64,000 nucleotides of DNA from contig NZ_JBBMFT010000002.1 of assembly GCF_040095835.1 (NCBI RefSeq), positions 310,001-374,000 of the forward strand, written 5' to 3'. Numbering within the stretch: position 1 is the stretch's first letter; each line of letters opens with the position of its first letter. A program made the position numbers and the translations under genes. The notes beneath the pieces were generated by a model. That model did no database searches, was not told the DNA's origin, and saw nothing but the letters and a program-made list of their open reading frames with translations. This DNA is from Flavonifractor hominis (GTDB lineage: Bacteria > Bacillota > Clostridia > Oscillospirales > Oscillospiraceae). This document shows, piece after piece, positions 1 through 8,290 of this stretch.

Positions 1-1436
1 CGGATACCAACTCCTGGGTGGATGATCCCTACAACGTGCCCGAGATGCCCGAGCAGTATCCCGAGCCCTCCAACTTCGGCATCCTGCCGGCTTACGGCCT
101 GTATGCCCGCCACGTGGACGGTCTGAAGCTCATCAATGTGACCTTCAGCTATGAAGTTGCTGATGAGCGCCATGGCGTGGTTCTGGACGACTGCCAGAAC
201 GTGGACTTCGTCGACTTCTCCGCCGAGACCGAGGAGGGCGTGGCTCCCGTGGCTCTGGTGACCAACAACTATAAGCGCCACACCGCTATGGAGTATGTGC
301 CCAACGAGCCCTACTTCACCACCACCTGCTCCAGCATCACCGGTCTGGACAGCGCGGATATCCTGCGCCACACCGTCAATGCTCCCGAGCCCAGCACGCC
401 CAAGGACAATCTGTACGGCTATGACACCATTGCCACCGCGGACAATGGCTACACCTACAGCGATCCCGTCTGGACTTACAACGGCAAGGACTTTGATCTG
501 CCTGTCACCGTCCACCGGCCCTTCTTCGAGCCTGTGGAGGACCAGAACGTGAAGGCCGGCGAGACCCTGACTCTCACCGTCGTGGCCCGCAACCCCGCCG
601 CTGAGACGGAGGGTGTCCGCGACCAGGCTGCTTCGGATGCCACCCTCACCTACTCCGTGCAGAACCTGCCCGACGGCGCCAGCTTCAACGCCAGCACCCA
701 TACCCTGACCTGGACGCCCACCAAGGCCGGTACTTATGAAGTCACCTTTGTGGCTGACGATGGCGTACTGCCCGTCTCCACTACCGCTACCATCACGGTC
801 ACCGGTTCCTCCGACAGCGGCTCTGACGGCAGTGACTCCGGCAGCGATGGTTCCAGCACGACTAACCCGCCGGTGGTCATCGTGCGGCCTGCCTTCAACG
901 ACATCGCCAACCAGTGGTACACCGACGCGGCCAACTATGTGGGCCGCAACGGCATCATGAGCGGCGTGGGCGGCGGCCGGTTTGATCCCGACGGCTTCTC
1001 CAGCCGGGCCATGGTGGCTCAGGTCATCTACAACATGGAGGGCAGCCCCGCCACGGCCGGTGTGTCCGGCTTCACCGACGTGCTGGCCGGCCAGTGGTAC
1101 ACCGACGCGGTGACCTGGAACGTGTCCGCCAAGATCGTCAACGGCTACGGCAACGGCCTGTTTGGCACCAACGACAATGTGACCCGCGAGCAGCTGGTGG
1201 TCCTGCTGTACCGCTACGCCCAGTATAAGGGCTACGGCACCTCCGCCTCCGGCAGCCTGGCCGCCTTTGTGGATAGCGCCAGCGTCTCCGACTGGGCCAC
1301 CCAGGCTATGAGCTGGGCCGTGGCAAACGGCATCATCAACGGCAAGGACGGCGCCCGCCTGGATCCTCAGGGCACCGCTACCCGCGCTGAGATGGCCAAG
1401 ATCCTCATGGTCTTCTGCCAGAAGATCGCTCAGTAA
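1..1436 (+). CDS. Beta-helix/Ig/SLH cell-surface protein, 5'-truncated by window edge
   Basis: The reading frame is open to the left edge (codons start at base 3), so the GTG at 18 is not a convincing start and the N-terminus lies outside the window. The first ~140 residues resemble the last coils of a right-handed parallel beta-helix of the pectate lyase/GH28 type (short repeats such as DGLKLINVTF and DDCQNVDFVDF). An Ig/cadherin-like domain follows (~175-265), then a Ser/Gly/Asp-rich linker and three SLH repeats (~295-470) ending in the usual TRAEMAKILMVF. SLH repeats bind secondary wall polymers, so this is an extracellular wall-bound protein, probably a plant polysaccharide-active enzyme. 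The catalytic part is not visible, so substrate is unknown. Confidence 0.85.
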   Translation, partial: DTNSWVDDPYNVPEMPEQYPEPSNFGILPAYGLYARHVDGLKLINVTFSYEVADERHGVVLDDCQNVDFVDFSAETEEGVAPVALVTNNYKRHTAMEYVPNEPYFTTTCSSITGLDSADILRHTVNAPEPSTPKDNLYGYDTIATADNGYTYSDPVWTYNGKDFDLPVTVHRPFFEPVEDQNVKAGETLTLTVVARNPAAETEGVRDQAASDATLTYSVQNLPDGASFNASTHTLTWTPTKAGTYEVTFVADDGVLPVSTTATITVTGSSDSGSDGSDSGSDGSSTTNPPVVIVRPAFNDIANQWYTDAANYVGRNGIMSGVGGGRFDPDGFSSRAMVAQVIYNMEGSPATAGVSGFTDVLAGQWYTDAVTWNVSAKIVNGYGNGLFGTNDNVTREQLVVLLYRYAQYKGYGTSASGSLAAFVDSASVSDWATQAMSWAVANGIINGKDGARLDPQGTATRAEMAKILMVFCQKIAQ

Positions 1437-1449
1437 TCCCCCGCACAAC

Positions 1450-1489
1450 AAAAAATGGGCCCGCGTCATTAGACGCGGGCCCATTTTTT
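1450..1489 (+). terminator. Rho-independent terminator
   Basis: An 11-bp GC-rich stem (GGGCCCGCGTC/GACGCGGGCCC) with an ATTA loop is followed by TTTTTTG, 14 bp after the stop of the SLH protein gene. Confidence 0.9.
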
Positions 1490-1494
1490 GTCTC

Positions 1495-1523
1495 TTGACC
1501 AATACATTTGTTCCAGTTATAAT
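1495..1523 (+). promoter_or_regulatory. Sigma-A promoter of the radical SAM gene
   Basis: TTGACC (1495-1500) and TATAAT (1518-1523) are separated by 17 bp, right after the preceding terminator. The -35 box coincides with an in-frame TTG that would otherwise extend the next gene, which argues for the downstream ATG at 1561 as its start. Confidence 0.85.
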
Positions 1524-1560
1524 AATAGTACATAGGTTCGATTTTAGGGAGGGCGCCCTT

Positions 1561-2826
1561 ATGGAACTGCTGGAAAAATTAACGATCCTGGCCGATGCGG
1601 CCAAATACGACGCAGCCTGTACTTCCAGCGGACTGGACCGCTCTGCCCGCCCCGGTGGACTGGGCAGTACCATGGCCGCCGGATGCTGCCACTCCTTCTC
1701 CGCCGACGGGCGGTGTATTTCCCTTCTGAAGGTACTCATGACCAATCGGTGCATTTATGACTGTGCCTATTGCGTCAACCGCCGTTCCAACGATGTGCCC
1801 CGCACCGCTTTTACCCCCCGTGAGTTGGCCGAACTCACCATCGGTTTTTACCGGCGCAACTACATCGAGGGGCTGTTTCTCTCCTCTGCGGTGTGGGGCA
1901 GCCCAGACCGCACCACTGAAAACATGGTGCAAGCCCTGCGTCTGCTGCGGGAGGAATACGGTTTCCACGGCTACATCCATGCCAAGGCGATCCCCGGGAC
2001 GGATCCCGGTCTTACCCAGCAGCTGGGCCTGCTGGCCGACCGGCTGAGCGTCAACATTGAGCTGCCCAGCGAAGGGAGCCTCCGCCGTCTGTGTCCGGAA
2101 AAAGCCCGCACTTCTATTCTCACCCCTATGGCTCAGATCCGGGACGGTATTCAGGTATCCAAGGGAGAACTGGCCAAGTACAAACACGCCCCCCGGTTTG
2201 CCCCGGCCGGCCAATCCACCCAGATGATCATCGGGGCCACGCCGGAGAGTGACAAACACATTCTAACCCTCACCCAGGCTCTGTATGACAAGTACAAGCT
2301 CAAGCGGGTCTTCTATTCGGCCTATATGCCGGTATCAAACCACTCCCTTCTCCCTGCCCCACAGGGATTCAAACCACCCCTGCTGCGGGAGCACCGGCTC
2401 TATCAGGCCGACTGGCTGCTGCGCTTTTATCACTTCCGGGCGGAGGAGCTGCTGGACGAGTCCGCCCCCAATTTTGACCCTCTGGTGGATCCCAAGTGCT
2501 CCTGGGCCCTGCGTCACATGGAGTTTTTTCCGGTGGAGGTCAACCAGGCCGACTACGAATCCCTGCTGCGCGTGCCCGGCATCGGCGTGGTATCGGCCAA
2601 GCGCATCCTCACCGCCCGGCGATGCGGCTCTCTCACCTTCACCGGGCTGAAAAAGCTGGGCGTGGTGCTCAAGCGGGCCCAGTATTTTATCACCTGCGCA
2701 GGAAAGATGTTGGAAGGTCTGCGGGTCAATCCGGACGGAGTGCTTCGCCACCTGGTGGCCCAGGAGCGGCCTATGTTGGCCCAGGGCGCTCCGGAGCAGC
2801 TATCTCTATTTGAGCAGACGGGATAA
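1561..2826 (+). CDS. Radical SAM protein, putative DNA modification/repair family (TIGR03916-like)
   Basis: This 421-residue protein has the radical SAM cluster motif C64-x3-C68-x2-C71 (CIYDCAYC). A DIxNxR-type loop and a TIM-barrel core follow, and the C-terminus has a helix-hairpin-helix (VPGIGVVSAKRILTARR), a DNA-binding fold. This layout is that of the TIGR03916 'putative DNA modification/repair radical SAM' family, whose reaction is unknown. The partner family TIGR03915 lies just downstream, as usual. The start ATG 1561 sits after GGAGGG and downstream of a perfect promoter. Cytoplasmic, probably acting on nucleic acid; substrate is inference. Confidence 0.88.
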   Translation: MELLEKLTILADAAKYDAACTSSGLDRSARPGGLGSTMAAGCCHSFSADGRCISLLKVLMTNRCIYDCAYCVNRRSNDVPRTAFTPRELAELTIGFYRRNYIEGLFLSSAVWGSPDRTTENMVQALRLLREEYGFHGYIHAKAIPGTDPGLTQQLGLLADRLSVNIELPSEGSLRRLCPEKARTSILTPMAQIRDGIQVSKGELAKYKHAPRFAPAGQSTQMIIGATPESDKHILTLTQALYDKYKLKRVFYSAYMPVSNHSLLPAPQGFKPPLLREHRLYQADWLLRFYHFRAEELLDESAPNFDPLVDPKCSWALRHMEFFPVEVNQADYESLLRVPGIGVVSAKRILTARRCGSLTFTGLKKLGVVLKRAQYFITCAGKMLEGLRVNPDGVLRHLVAQERPMLAQGAPEQLSLFEQTG

Positions 2827-2842
2827 GGCGGAGAACATCAGA

Positions 2843-3118
2843 ATGGGCATCTTCTCTCCTGAAAAAGGGATCGCTTATTGCGGGTTAGCCTGTTGTGTTT
2901 GCAGCAAAAACGCCCATTATTCCGGCTGCCCGCTATGGCCCGGACGCCCTGGCAGAGCGTTTGGGCCAGCAGGCTTCCTGTGGCCCGGACAGCTGGTAGG
3001 CGATTATGACGTCCTCGATCGGGAAAATGAGATCTGTGCCATGGTATGGGGAAATCAACTGCCCAACCGGAAGGAAGGAGTGTCTTATGGCTTGGAGCCA
3101 GGTGGCCTACCACTATGA
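2843..3118 (+). pseudogene. Possible DUF3795-like Cys-rich remnant
   Basis: A frame of 91 codons between the two repair-type genes begins with a Cys-rich stretch (IAYCGLACCVCSKN, then SGC) like the N-terminus of DUF3795 zinc-binding proteins. It then turns into Gly/Pro/Trp-rich sequence without family features and runs into the next gene. A frameshift is likely but I could not place it: the +1 frame continues for only about 20 codons. It has no good ribosome-binding site. It could also be a non-coding spacer with chance similarity. Confidence 0.3.
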
Positions 3119-3851
3119 CGGCAGTTTTGCTGGTTTTTTATGCTGTGTGTTTGAAGCCTATCTTCATAAAGAAGCCCCTGCCTGTTTTCTTGGCCCCGAG
3201 GATGGACGCTTCTCCCTGTGGCCGGAGCGGGCGGTGGACACCGATCCGGCCCATGCCAGCCGGGTCTATCAGTCGCTGGACAGAAAACTCGGTGTTCAGG
3301 GCCGGAGGCTTGTGACCTACGGCTTCCTTACCTGCCTGCCGGAGAAGGAACTGGTCCTGTGGGAGTTCCTGCGGCTGGGCTATGAACGAGGCCCCGGAGT
3401 CGTGCGGGACCTCACCGATGAGCGGGTAAATACCCTCACCAAGGCGGTCCAACACCTCACCGGGGAAGCTCACCAGCTCAAAGGCTTTACCCGGTTTTCC
3501 CAGCAGGAGGGAATGCTCATTGGAGAAATTGAGCCCAAAAACCGGGTGCTCCCCTTGCTGCGTCCTCACTTCTGTACCCGCTATTCCGGTGAATCCTTTG
3601 TGCTCTACGACCGGACCCACAGGGAAGCCCTGTTTTACCATCCCTATCAATGGGGCATCGTCCCTCTCGCCGAGTTTCACCTGAATGGGCCGGAACAGGA
3701 GGAGCTGGACTACCGCCGGCTTTGGCGACGGTTCTACAATACCATTGCCATCGAGGGCCGGTATAACCCCAAATGCCGCATGACTCACATGCCAAAGCGT
3801 TATTGGAACACCATGACAGAGTTTCAGATGGGAAAGGAGTCCTTGCCATGA
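3087..3851 (+). CDS. TIGR03915/DUF4130 family putative DNA metabolism protein
   Basis: This 254-residue protein starts with AWSQVAYHYDGSFAGFLCCVFEA and ends with RRFYNTIAIEGRYNPKCRMTHMPKRYWNTMTEF, the two signatures of the TIGR03915 family (DUF4130). The family nearly always sits beside the radical SAM protein encoded upstream, and a shared role in DNA repair or modification has been proposed from this pairing. The ATG at 3087 is preceded by AAGGAAGGAG at 6 nt; an upstream in-frame start at 3006 lacks a good site. The last codons overlap the next gene (ATGA), so they are translationally coupled. Enzymatic activity is unknown. Confidence 0.85.
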   Translation: MAWSQVAYHYDGSFAGFLCCVFEAYLHKEAPACFLGPEDGRFSLWPERAVDTDPAHASRVYQSLDRKLGVQGRRLVTYGFLTCLPEKELVLWEFLRLGYERGPGVVRDLTDERVNTLTKAVQHLTGEAHQLKGFTRFSQQEGMLIGEIEPKNRVLPLLRPHFCTRYSGESFVLYDRTHREALFYHPYQWGIVPLAEFHLNGPEQEELDYRRLWRRFYNTIAIEGRYNPKCRMTHMPKRYWNTMTEFQMGKESLP

Positions 3852-4159
3852 AAGCCGTACGCATTACTGTACTGCGCAAACAGTTTTATGAGGATCTGGC
3901 CATCCGTTTTCTCCGCGAACCGCCTTCCGAGTGTAGCTGCGACTTTTTTCAGGAGGGAGATGTTTTTCTTTATACGGGCGGAGCTGAAATGCCCGCCGGA
4001 TTCTGCCCCTGGGCCTGGATCGACCTTTACCGCTCTGTTTCTGCCCTCTCCTGCGGTGCCACCTATACTCCATGGCAGCGGTCTGAAGGCACCTCTGTGG
4101 TCTGCTGCAGCGATGGTATCCGTCCCGTCACTTTTCTTTTGGAAACGACCACTTTATAA
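3848..4159 (+). CDS. TIGR04076 family small protein
   Basis: This 103-residue protein begins KAVRITVLRKQFYEDLA and contains GFCPWAWIDLYRSVSALSCG and a terminal CCSDGIRPVTF, the conserved blocks of the TIGR04076 family, whose function is unknown. Conserved Cys residues suggest metal or redox chemistry, but this is not shown. It overlaps the DUF4130 gene by 4 nt (ATGA) and is the last gene of the operon before a strong hairpin. Confidence 0.75.
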   Translation: MKAVRITVLRKQFYEDLAIRFLREPPSECSCDFFQEGDVFLYTGGAEMPAGFCPWAWIDLYRSVSALSCGATYTPWQRSEGTSVVCCSDGIRPVTFLLETTTL

Positions 4160-4167
4160 AACGCAAA

Positions 4168-4199
4168 CCGCCCCGCCGGACAAGTCTCCGGCGGGGCGG
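4168..4199. terminator. Strong hairpin, probable bidirectional terminator
   Basis: A 13-bp GC stem (CCGCCCCGCCGGA and its complement) lies 8 bp after the TIGR04076 stop. On the minus strand it is followed by TTTGCGTTTT, on the plus strand by purines, so it fits best as terminator of the minus-strand SLH remnant while also ending the repair operon. Confidence 0.65.
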
Positions 4200-4244
4200 C
4201 CTGCAAAAGAAGAAAAGAAAGAAAAGGAAATGAGGAACGCAAAT

Positions 4245-4352
4245 TTAATTGTCCTGCGCCCGGTCAAAGCGCATGAGCATGGTGGCTACCTCGGCGCGGC
4301 AGGTACAGCCAACTGAACCGTCAGCTTCGCTGTACAAACCAATGCAAGCCAT
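4245..4352 (-). pseudogene. Remnant of an SLH-domain protein (C-terminal end)
   Basis: The minus strand reads a 35-codon frame whose last 19 residues (CRAEVATMLMRFDRAQDN) are the canonical end of a third SLH repeat as in other proteins of this window. Upstream sequence no longer encodes SLH. I infer the decayed tail of a deleted SLH gene, still next to its old terminator. Confidence 0.6.
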
Positions 4353-4620
4353 CGTTTCCCCTTCATGCACTTCTTTTTTCATCGGCTCGTGACAAAACAG
4401 CCCACACAATAGCAGTTTTATTTTACCTTTCTAAAAATCGACTGTTTAGTCTATTTCATTGATGATTATACTATTCCTTTAACTGGTGTGCAAGTATATT
4501 TGTCGGATTCTCTTTTTTGCACAATGGTATATCAAGCATTTTATAGAGTAAAACATTTTTGTGCGGAAGGATGTTTTGATATTTTCTATTTTCTTTTCCA
4601 GATAGACCTTTTCTATATAA
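4353..4620. other. AT-rich intergenic stretch, no gene seen
   Basis: The stretch is strongly A+T-rich compared with its flanks. It has a 60-codon plus-strand frame (4488-4670) without a ribosome-binding site or family resemblance, which I do not call a gene. Confidence 0.5.
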
Positions 4621-4654
4621 AATTTCCGCCCTGCGCATTGCACAGGGCGGAAAT
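4621..4654 (-). terminator. Terminator of the phospholipase-like gene
   Basis: AATTTCCGCCCTG pairs with CAGGGCGGAAATT around a short loop, 9 bp past the stop of the minus-strand gene; the minus strand continues with TTTATA. Confidence 0.75.
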
Positions 4655-4662
4655 TCAAAGGC

Positions 4663-5508
4663 TTATGTAGTGGTCACCAACGGTTTTTTCCCATTTTGCC
4701 AGTGAACCCTCTGGGGCGGGGTTCCCTTAAAATCCCGGTCAAACCAGAGCGGCACCGGCCGTTCTGCCTCAATGGCCTGAAAAAACGCCGTGATCTGCTC
4801 GGCCGTCTCCGGAATGGCCCGCTCCAGAAGATAGTCCAAGTCGGCGTTGCTCTGGGCCGCAGAGGGATGGGGCTGTTCCTTCAGCGCGATCCCCTTCGCT
4901 GAGCGGATGGGCAGCATATGACTCACGGCACCAATGACCCGCCCGGCCGGCCGGCCGTTGGCCCGCGCCAAAACGCTGGAGTAAAAGTGCATAGACCGAT
5001 ACGCCCGGCGCATCTGTTTTGGGGACGCATGTACAAACGCCTGGGCTGCCGCCTCCCATACCATCCGGTCGCTGGGCATCTCCGGCAGATGTGCTTTCTC
5101 CGCAGCATCCAGACCATCCTGCACCATGAGCATCCGATCGTACTCCCCCTCCATGGCCATATGAGAAATGGGGCCATCGGCCGCCCGGTCGTTCACATAG
5201 CCGTGGCAGGCGCTGTCCAGGGCCAAATGGCAAAGAAAGCCCGCTCCATAGCCCACGGACATGGGGATCTCCGCTTCGATGGCCTGCCGTAAACGTTCCA
5301 CCGCAGGCAGAGCGGAGGTCCGGTGCATCCTTACGCCCTCCCGCCGTACGGCGTTGGGGCGCATGGGCTGATAAAAAAACAGCGGGTCAGGCCCAAGGCA
5401 GCCCAAGTCAAAGGCCTCCCGCTCCTCTTGAATCGTCTCGGACAAGCCGGCCGGCAGGTCCTCCAGGACCCTGCCGCCAAATTTCAGGTGTGCATAATAG
5501 TTCGGCAT
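4663..5508 (-). CDS. Zinc-dependent phospholipase C family protein
   Basis: This 281-residue protein resembles the PF00882 zinc-dependent phospholipase C-like family. It has an early PNYYAHLKFG block, LGCLGPDPLFFY, a His in RMHRTS, and GYGAGFLCHLALDSACHGYV with the His residues expected to bind zinc. No signal peptide is seen, so it is probably cytoplasmic, unlike secreted clostridial alpha-toxins. Many gut Firmicutes carry such stand-alone forms of unknown substrate. The start is preceded by AGAAGGAG. It is a monocistron with its own terminator. Confidence 0.8.
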   Translation of the reverse strand: MPNYYAHLKFGGRVLEDLPAGLSETIQEEREAFDLGCLGPDPLFFYQPMRPNAVRREGVRMHRTSALPAVERLRQAIEAEIPMSVGYGAGFLCHLALDSACHGYVNDRAADGPISHMAMEGEYDRMLMVQDGLDAAEKAHLPEMPSDRMVWEAAAQAFVHASPKQMRRAYRSMHFYSSVLARANGRPAGRVIGAVSHMLPIRSAKGIALKEQPHPSAAQSNADLDYLLERAIPETAEQITAFFQAIEAERPVPLWFDRDFKGTPPQRVHWQNGKKPLVTTT

Positions 5509-5597
5509 ATTGCGTTCAGGCTCCTTCTGACATGGTAACGATGAATGGTTTGATCACCCTTATTATAGCACGAACGGTCAAGGGGAGGATTTGGAAA

Positions 5598-5627
5598 AAG
5601 CCCCGGGGAGAAATCTCCCCGGGGCTT
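5598..5627 (-). terminator. Terminator of the liv operon
   Basis: A 13-bp stem AAGCCCCGGGGAG/CTCCCCGGGGCTT with an AAAT loop lies just past the livF stop; minus-strand sequence continues TTTCC. Confidence 0.85.
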
Positions 5628-5631
5628 TGCT

Positions 5632-6342
5632 TCAGCCGCCAAGATAGGCTTTTTTTACGGCCTCGTCCGCCAGCAGCTGCTTGCCGGGGCCGGAAAGGGT
5701 CACCCGCCCGGTCTCCAGCACGTAGCCACGGTCAGCTACCGACAGAGCCATCTGGGCGTTCTGCTCCACCAGCAGAATGGTAGTCCCTGCTTTGTGCAGA
5801 CGCTGAATGATATCAAAGATCTGCTCCACCAGGATAGGAGCCAGACCCATAGACGGCTCATCCAGCATGAGCAGTTTGGGATTGGACATGAGAGCCCGTC
5901 CCATAGCCAGCATCTGCTGCTCGCCGCCGGAGAGGGTACCTGCCACCTGTTTGCGGCGCTCCTTCAACCGGGGGAACTGCTCGTACACCCGGGCCAGATT
6001 GGGGTCCACCGTGGAATTCGGCTGGGTAAAGGCGCCCATCTCCAGGTTCTCCTCTACCGTCATCTGCTGAAACACCCGGCGTCCCTCCGGAACCTGCGCC
6101 AGACCCCGGCCTACCAGTTTGGCAGCCGGTACGCCCTGGATGGGCTGCCCCAGAAATTCAATGGACCCGGTGCGGGTGTGCAGCAGACCCGAGATGGTCT
6201 GCAGCGTGGTGGTCTTGCCCGCGCCGTTGGCGCCGATGAGGGTGACGATCTCCCCCTCGTTGACCTGGAAGGATACGTCCTTGACCGCGTGGATCGCGCC
6301 GTAATAGACGTTGATGTTTTTTACCTCAAGCATCACAGCCAT
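5632..6342 (-). CDS. livF: Branched-chain amino acid ABC transporter ATPase LivF
   Basis: This 236-residue ABC ATPase is one of two nucleotide-binding subunits powering amino acid import at the membrane. It shows Walker A GANGAGKTT, signature LSGGEQQ, Walker B LLMLDEPSMGLAP and the H-loop replaced by the LivF-type VEQNAQ. The length is typical of LivF. The ATG at 6342 follows AAGGAGGG and lies 4 bp after livG; longer in-frame extensions would run back into livG. It is the last gene of the livJ-H-M-G-F operon. The substrate could be branched-chain amino acids or another substrate of this family (amides, urea). Confidence 0.92.
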   Translation of the reverse strand: MAVMLEVKNINVYYGAIHAVKDVSFQVNEGEIVTLIGANGAGKTTTLQTISGLLHTRTGSIEFLGQPIQGVPAAKLVGRGLAQVPEGRRVFQQMTVEENLEMGAFTQPNSTVDPNLARVYEQFPRLKERRKQVAGTLSGGEQQMLAMGRALMSNPKLLMLDEPSMGLAPILVEQIFDIIQRLHKAGTTILLVEQNAQMALSVADRGYVLETGRVTLSGPGKQLLADEAVKKAYLGG

Positions 6343-6346
6343 GCAC

Positions 6347-7198
6347 TTAACCCTCCTTGTTGGTGCCCAGGTAGGCCTTGATGACCTCCGGGTTGTTCTG
6401 GATCTCGGTGGGAGTGCCCTTGGCAATGATCTGACCGAAGTTGAGCACACAGATGCCCTCACAGATGCCCATAACCAGGTTCATGTCGTGCTCGATGAGC
6501 AGAATGGCGATCTGGAAGGTATCCCGGATCTTAACGATGTTCTCCATGAGCTCCGCCGTCTCCGAGGGGTTCATGCCCGCCGCCGGCTCATCCAGCAGCA
6601 GCAGGGACGGGTTGGTGCCCAAGGCCCGGATGATCTCCAGCCGGCGCTGAGCTCCGTAAGGCAGGCTGCCCGCCTTGGCATTGGCCAGATCCTGCATGTC
6701 GAAAATGGAGAGCAGCTCCAGTGCCCGCTCATGAGCCGCCTTCTCGGCCTTCCAGTAGTTGGGCAGGCGGAAAATTCCGCTGAGCATACCACAGTGGATG
6801 GAGTTGTGCATGCCGATCTTGACGTTGTCCTCCACGCTCAGATTATCAAACAGGCGGATGTTCTGGAAGGTACGGGCGATACCTGCCCGGTTGACCTGGA
6901 CCGTATTCATGTTGTGGGTGTCGATGCCGTCCAGCAGTACAGTGCCCCGGGTGGGCTGGTACACTTTGGTCAGCAGGTTGAATACGGTGGTCTTGCCGGC
7001 GCCGTTTGGCCCAATGAGCCCGGCGATCTCGGTGCGGCCAATGGCCATGTTGAACTCATTGACGGCGGTGAGGCCACCGAAATCGATGCCCAGGTGCTGG
7101 GCCTCCAAGATGGGACTTTTGTCCACATCCCGCTCGGGAATCTTATTGACGCTGGGCACAGGCACCAGCTTGGTCTCGGGGCGTTTGGGGAAACTCAT
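6347..7198 (-). CDS. livG: Branched-chain amino acid ABC transporter ATPase LivG
   Basis: This 283-residue protein has Walker A GPNGAGKTT, a LivG-type insertion after the Q-loop (RTFQNIRLF), signature LPYGAQRRLEI, Walker B LLLLDEPAAGMNP and H-loop IEHDM. It has about 25 extra residues before the first strand compared with short homologues. The ATG at 7198 overlaps the livM stop (ATGA) and is preceded by GGAGGGG, so translation is coupled. It pairs with LivF on the LivHM membrane subunits. Confidence 0.92.
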   Translation of the reverse strand: MSFPKRPETKLVPVPSVNKIPERDVDKSPILEAQHLGIDFGGLTAVNEFNMAIGRTEIAGLIGPNGAGKTTVFNLLTKVYQPTRGTVLLDGIDTHNMNTVQVNRAGIARTFQNIRLFDNLSVEDNVKIGMHNSIHCGMLSGIFRLPNYWKAEKAAHERALELLSIFDMQDLANAKAGSLPYGAQRRLEIIRALGTNPSLLLLDEPAAGMNPSETAELMENIVKIRDTFQIAILLIEHDMNLVMGICEGICVLNFGQIIAKGTPTEIQNNPEVIKAYLGTNKEG

Positions 7199-8280
7199 GC
7201 CCTGACCCCTCCCTTCTCTTCCTGCGTTTCCTGCCGCCGGATCTTGCTCCACAGCCCGCCGAAAAACGCCCGGGCGGTGGGGTTGTTGGTAGCGATCATC
7301 ACCAGGATCAGCACGATGGCATATACCAGCATGCGGTACTGATCCAGATTGAAGGAGCGCAGCAGCTCGGGCAGGTAGGTAAGAAATGCCGCGGCGATGA
7401 TGGAGCCCCGGATGTTGCCGATGCCGCCCAGCACCACGAACACCAGCACCAGGATGGAGGTGTTGAAGTCAAACTTCTTGGGCGCGATGGAGGAATAATT
7501 CATGGCATAGAGCACGCCGGCCGCACCTGCCAGCACAGCGGACGTAACAAAAGCCATAAGCTTATACTTGGTTGCGCCGATGCCTACGCTCTCGGCGGCA
7601 ATGCGGTTGTCCCGCAGAGCCATGATAGCCCGGCCAGAACGGCTGTGCACCAGGTTGAGCACTATGGTAAGGGCAATAATCACCAGCACAAACCCGGCAA
7701 CAAAGGTAGCCAGCTTCACGTTGGCCGTAAATCCCTGGGGCCCCTTCAGGATAGCCTTGCCGCCCTCGCTCAGTCCCAGAGCCATCTCATTCTCTAGCGA
7801 GAAGTGAAGGCCGTTCTCATCCACACCAACATAGAGCACATTGATGATATTCTTGATGATCTCGCCAAAGGCCAGGGTCACGATAGCCAGATAGTCACCC
7901 CGCAGGCGGAGCACCGGCACACCCACGATGATACCGGCTACGCCGGCCAGCAGCGCGCCCACCACCATGGCCACCACCAGACGCAGCGCGTCGTTGGGGA
8001 TGGCACCCTGGAGGGAAATGGCGGTAACCACGCCGGAGAAGGCGCCCACGCTCATAAAGCCCGCGTGGCCCAAGCTCAGCTCACCCGAAATACCCACCAC
8101 CAGGTTCAGGGAGATGGCCATGACTACATAGGCGCAGATAGGCACCAGCTGTCCCTCCAGGGAGGAGCTGAGCATACCACCGGCACTCAGGGCCTGAAGG
8201 ATCACAAACGCCGCAATAACGATGCCATAGGTGATGACATTGTCGATGAGCCGTTTCCGGCCCGGATTGAGTTTTTTCAT
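7195..8280 (-). CDS. livM: Branched-chain amino acid ABC transporter permease LivM
   Basis: This 361-residue integral membrane protein has about ten hydrophobic segments. It carries the family blocks GELSLGHAGFMSVGAF and RGDYLAIVTLAFGEIIKN, plus the coupling-helix region RDNRIAAESVGI. The ATG at 8280 (KKLNPGRKR...) has GAGGTGGGGG upstream at good spacing; a GTG at 8289 is the alternative. It follows livH with a 10-bp gap. Confidence 0.92.
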   Translation of the reverse strand: MKKLNPGRKRLIDNVITYGIVIAAFVILQALSAGGMLSSSLEGQLVPICAYVVMAISLNLVVGISGELSLGHAGFMSVGAFSGVVTAISLQGAIPNDALRLVVAMVVGALLAGVAGIIVGVPVLRLRGDYLAIVTLAFGEIIKNIINVLYVGVDENGLHFSLENEMALGLSEGGKAILKGPQGFTANVKLATFVAGFVLVIIALTIVLNLVHSRSGRAIMALRDNRIAAESVGIGATKYKLMAFVTSAVLAGAAGVLYAMNYSSIAPKKFDFNTSILVLVFVVLGGIGNIRGSIIAAAFLTYLPELLRSFNLDQYRMLVYAIVLILVMIATNNPTARAFFGGLWSKIRRQETQEEKGGVRA

Positions 8281-8290
8281 GTCCCCCACC

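Noticed and set aside
1495..1560. Upstream TTG start for the radical SAM gene
   Set aside because: The TTG is the -35 box of a near-consensus promoter, so it cannot be translated from that transcript.
6343..6462. Extended N-terminus of LivF
   Set aside because: The extension lies inside livG and the family begins at the ATG following AAGGAGGG at 6342.
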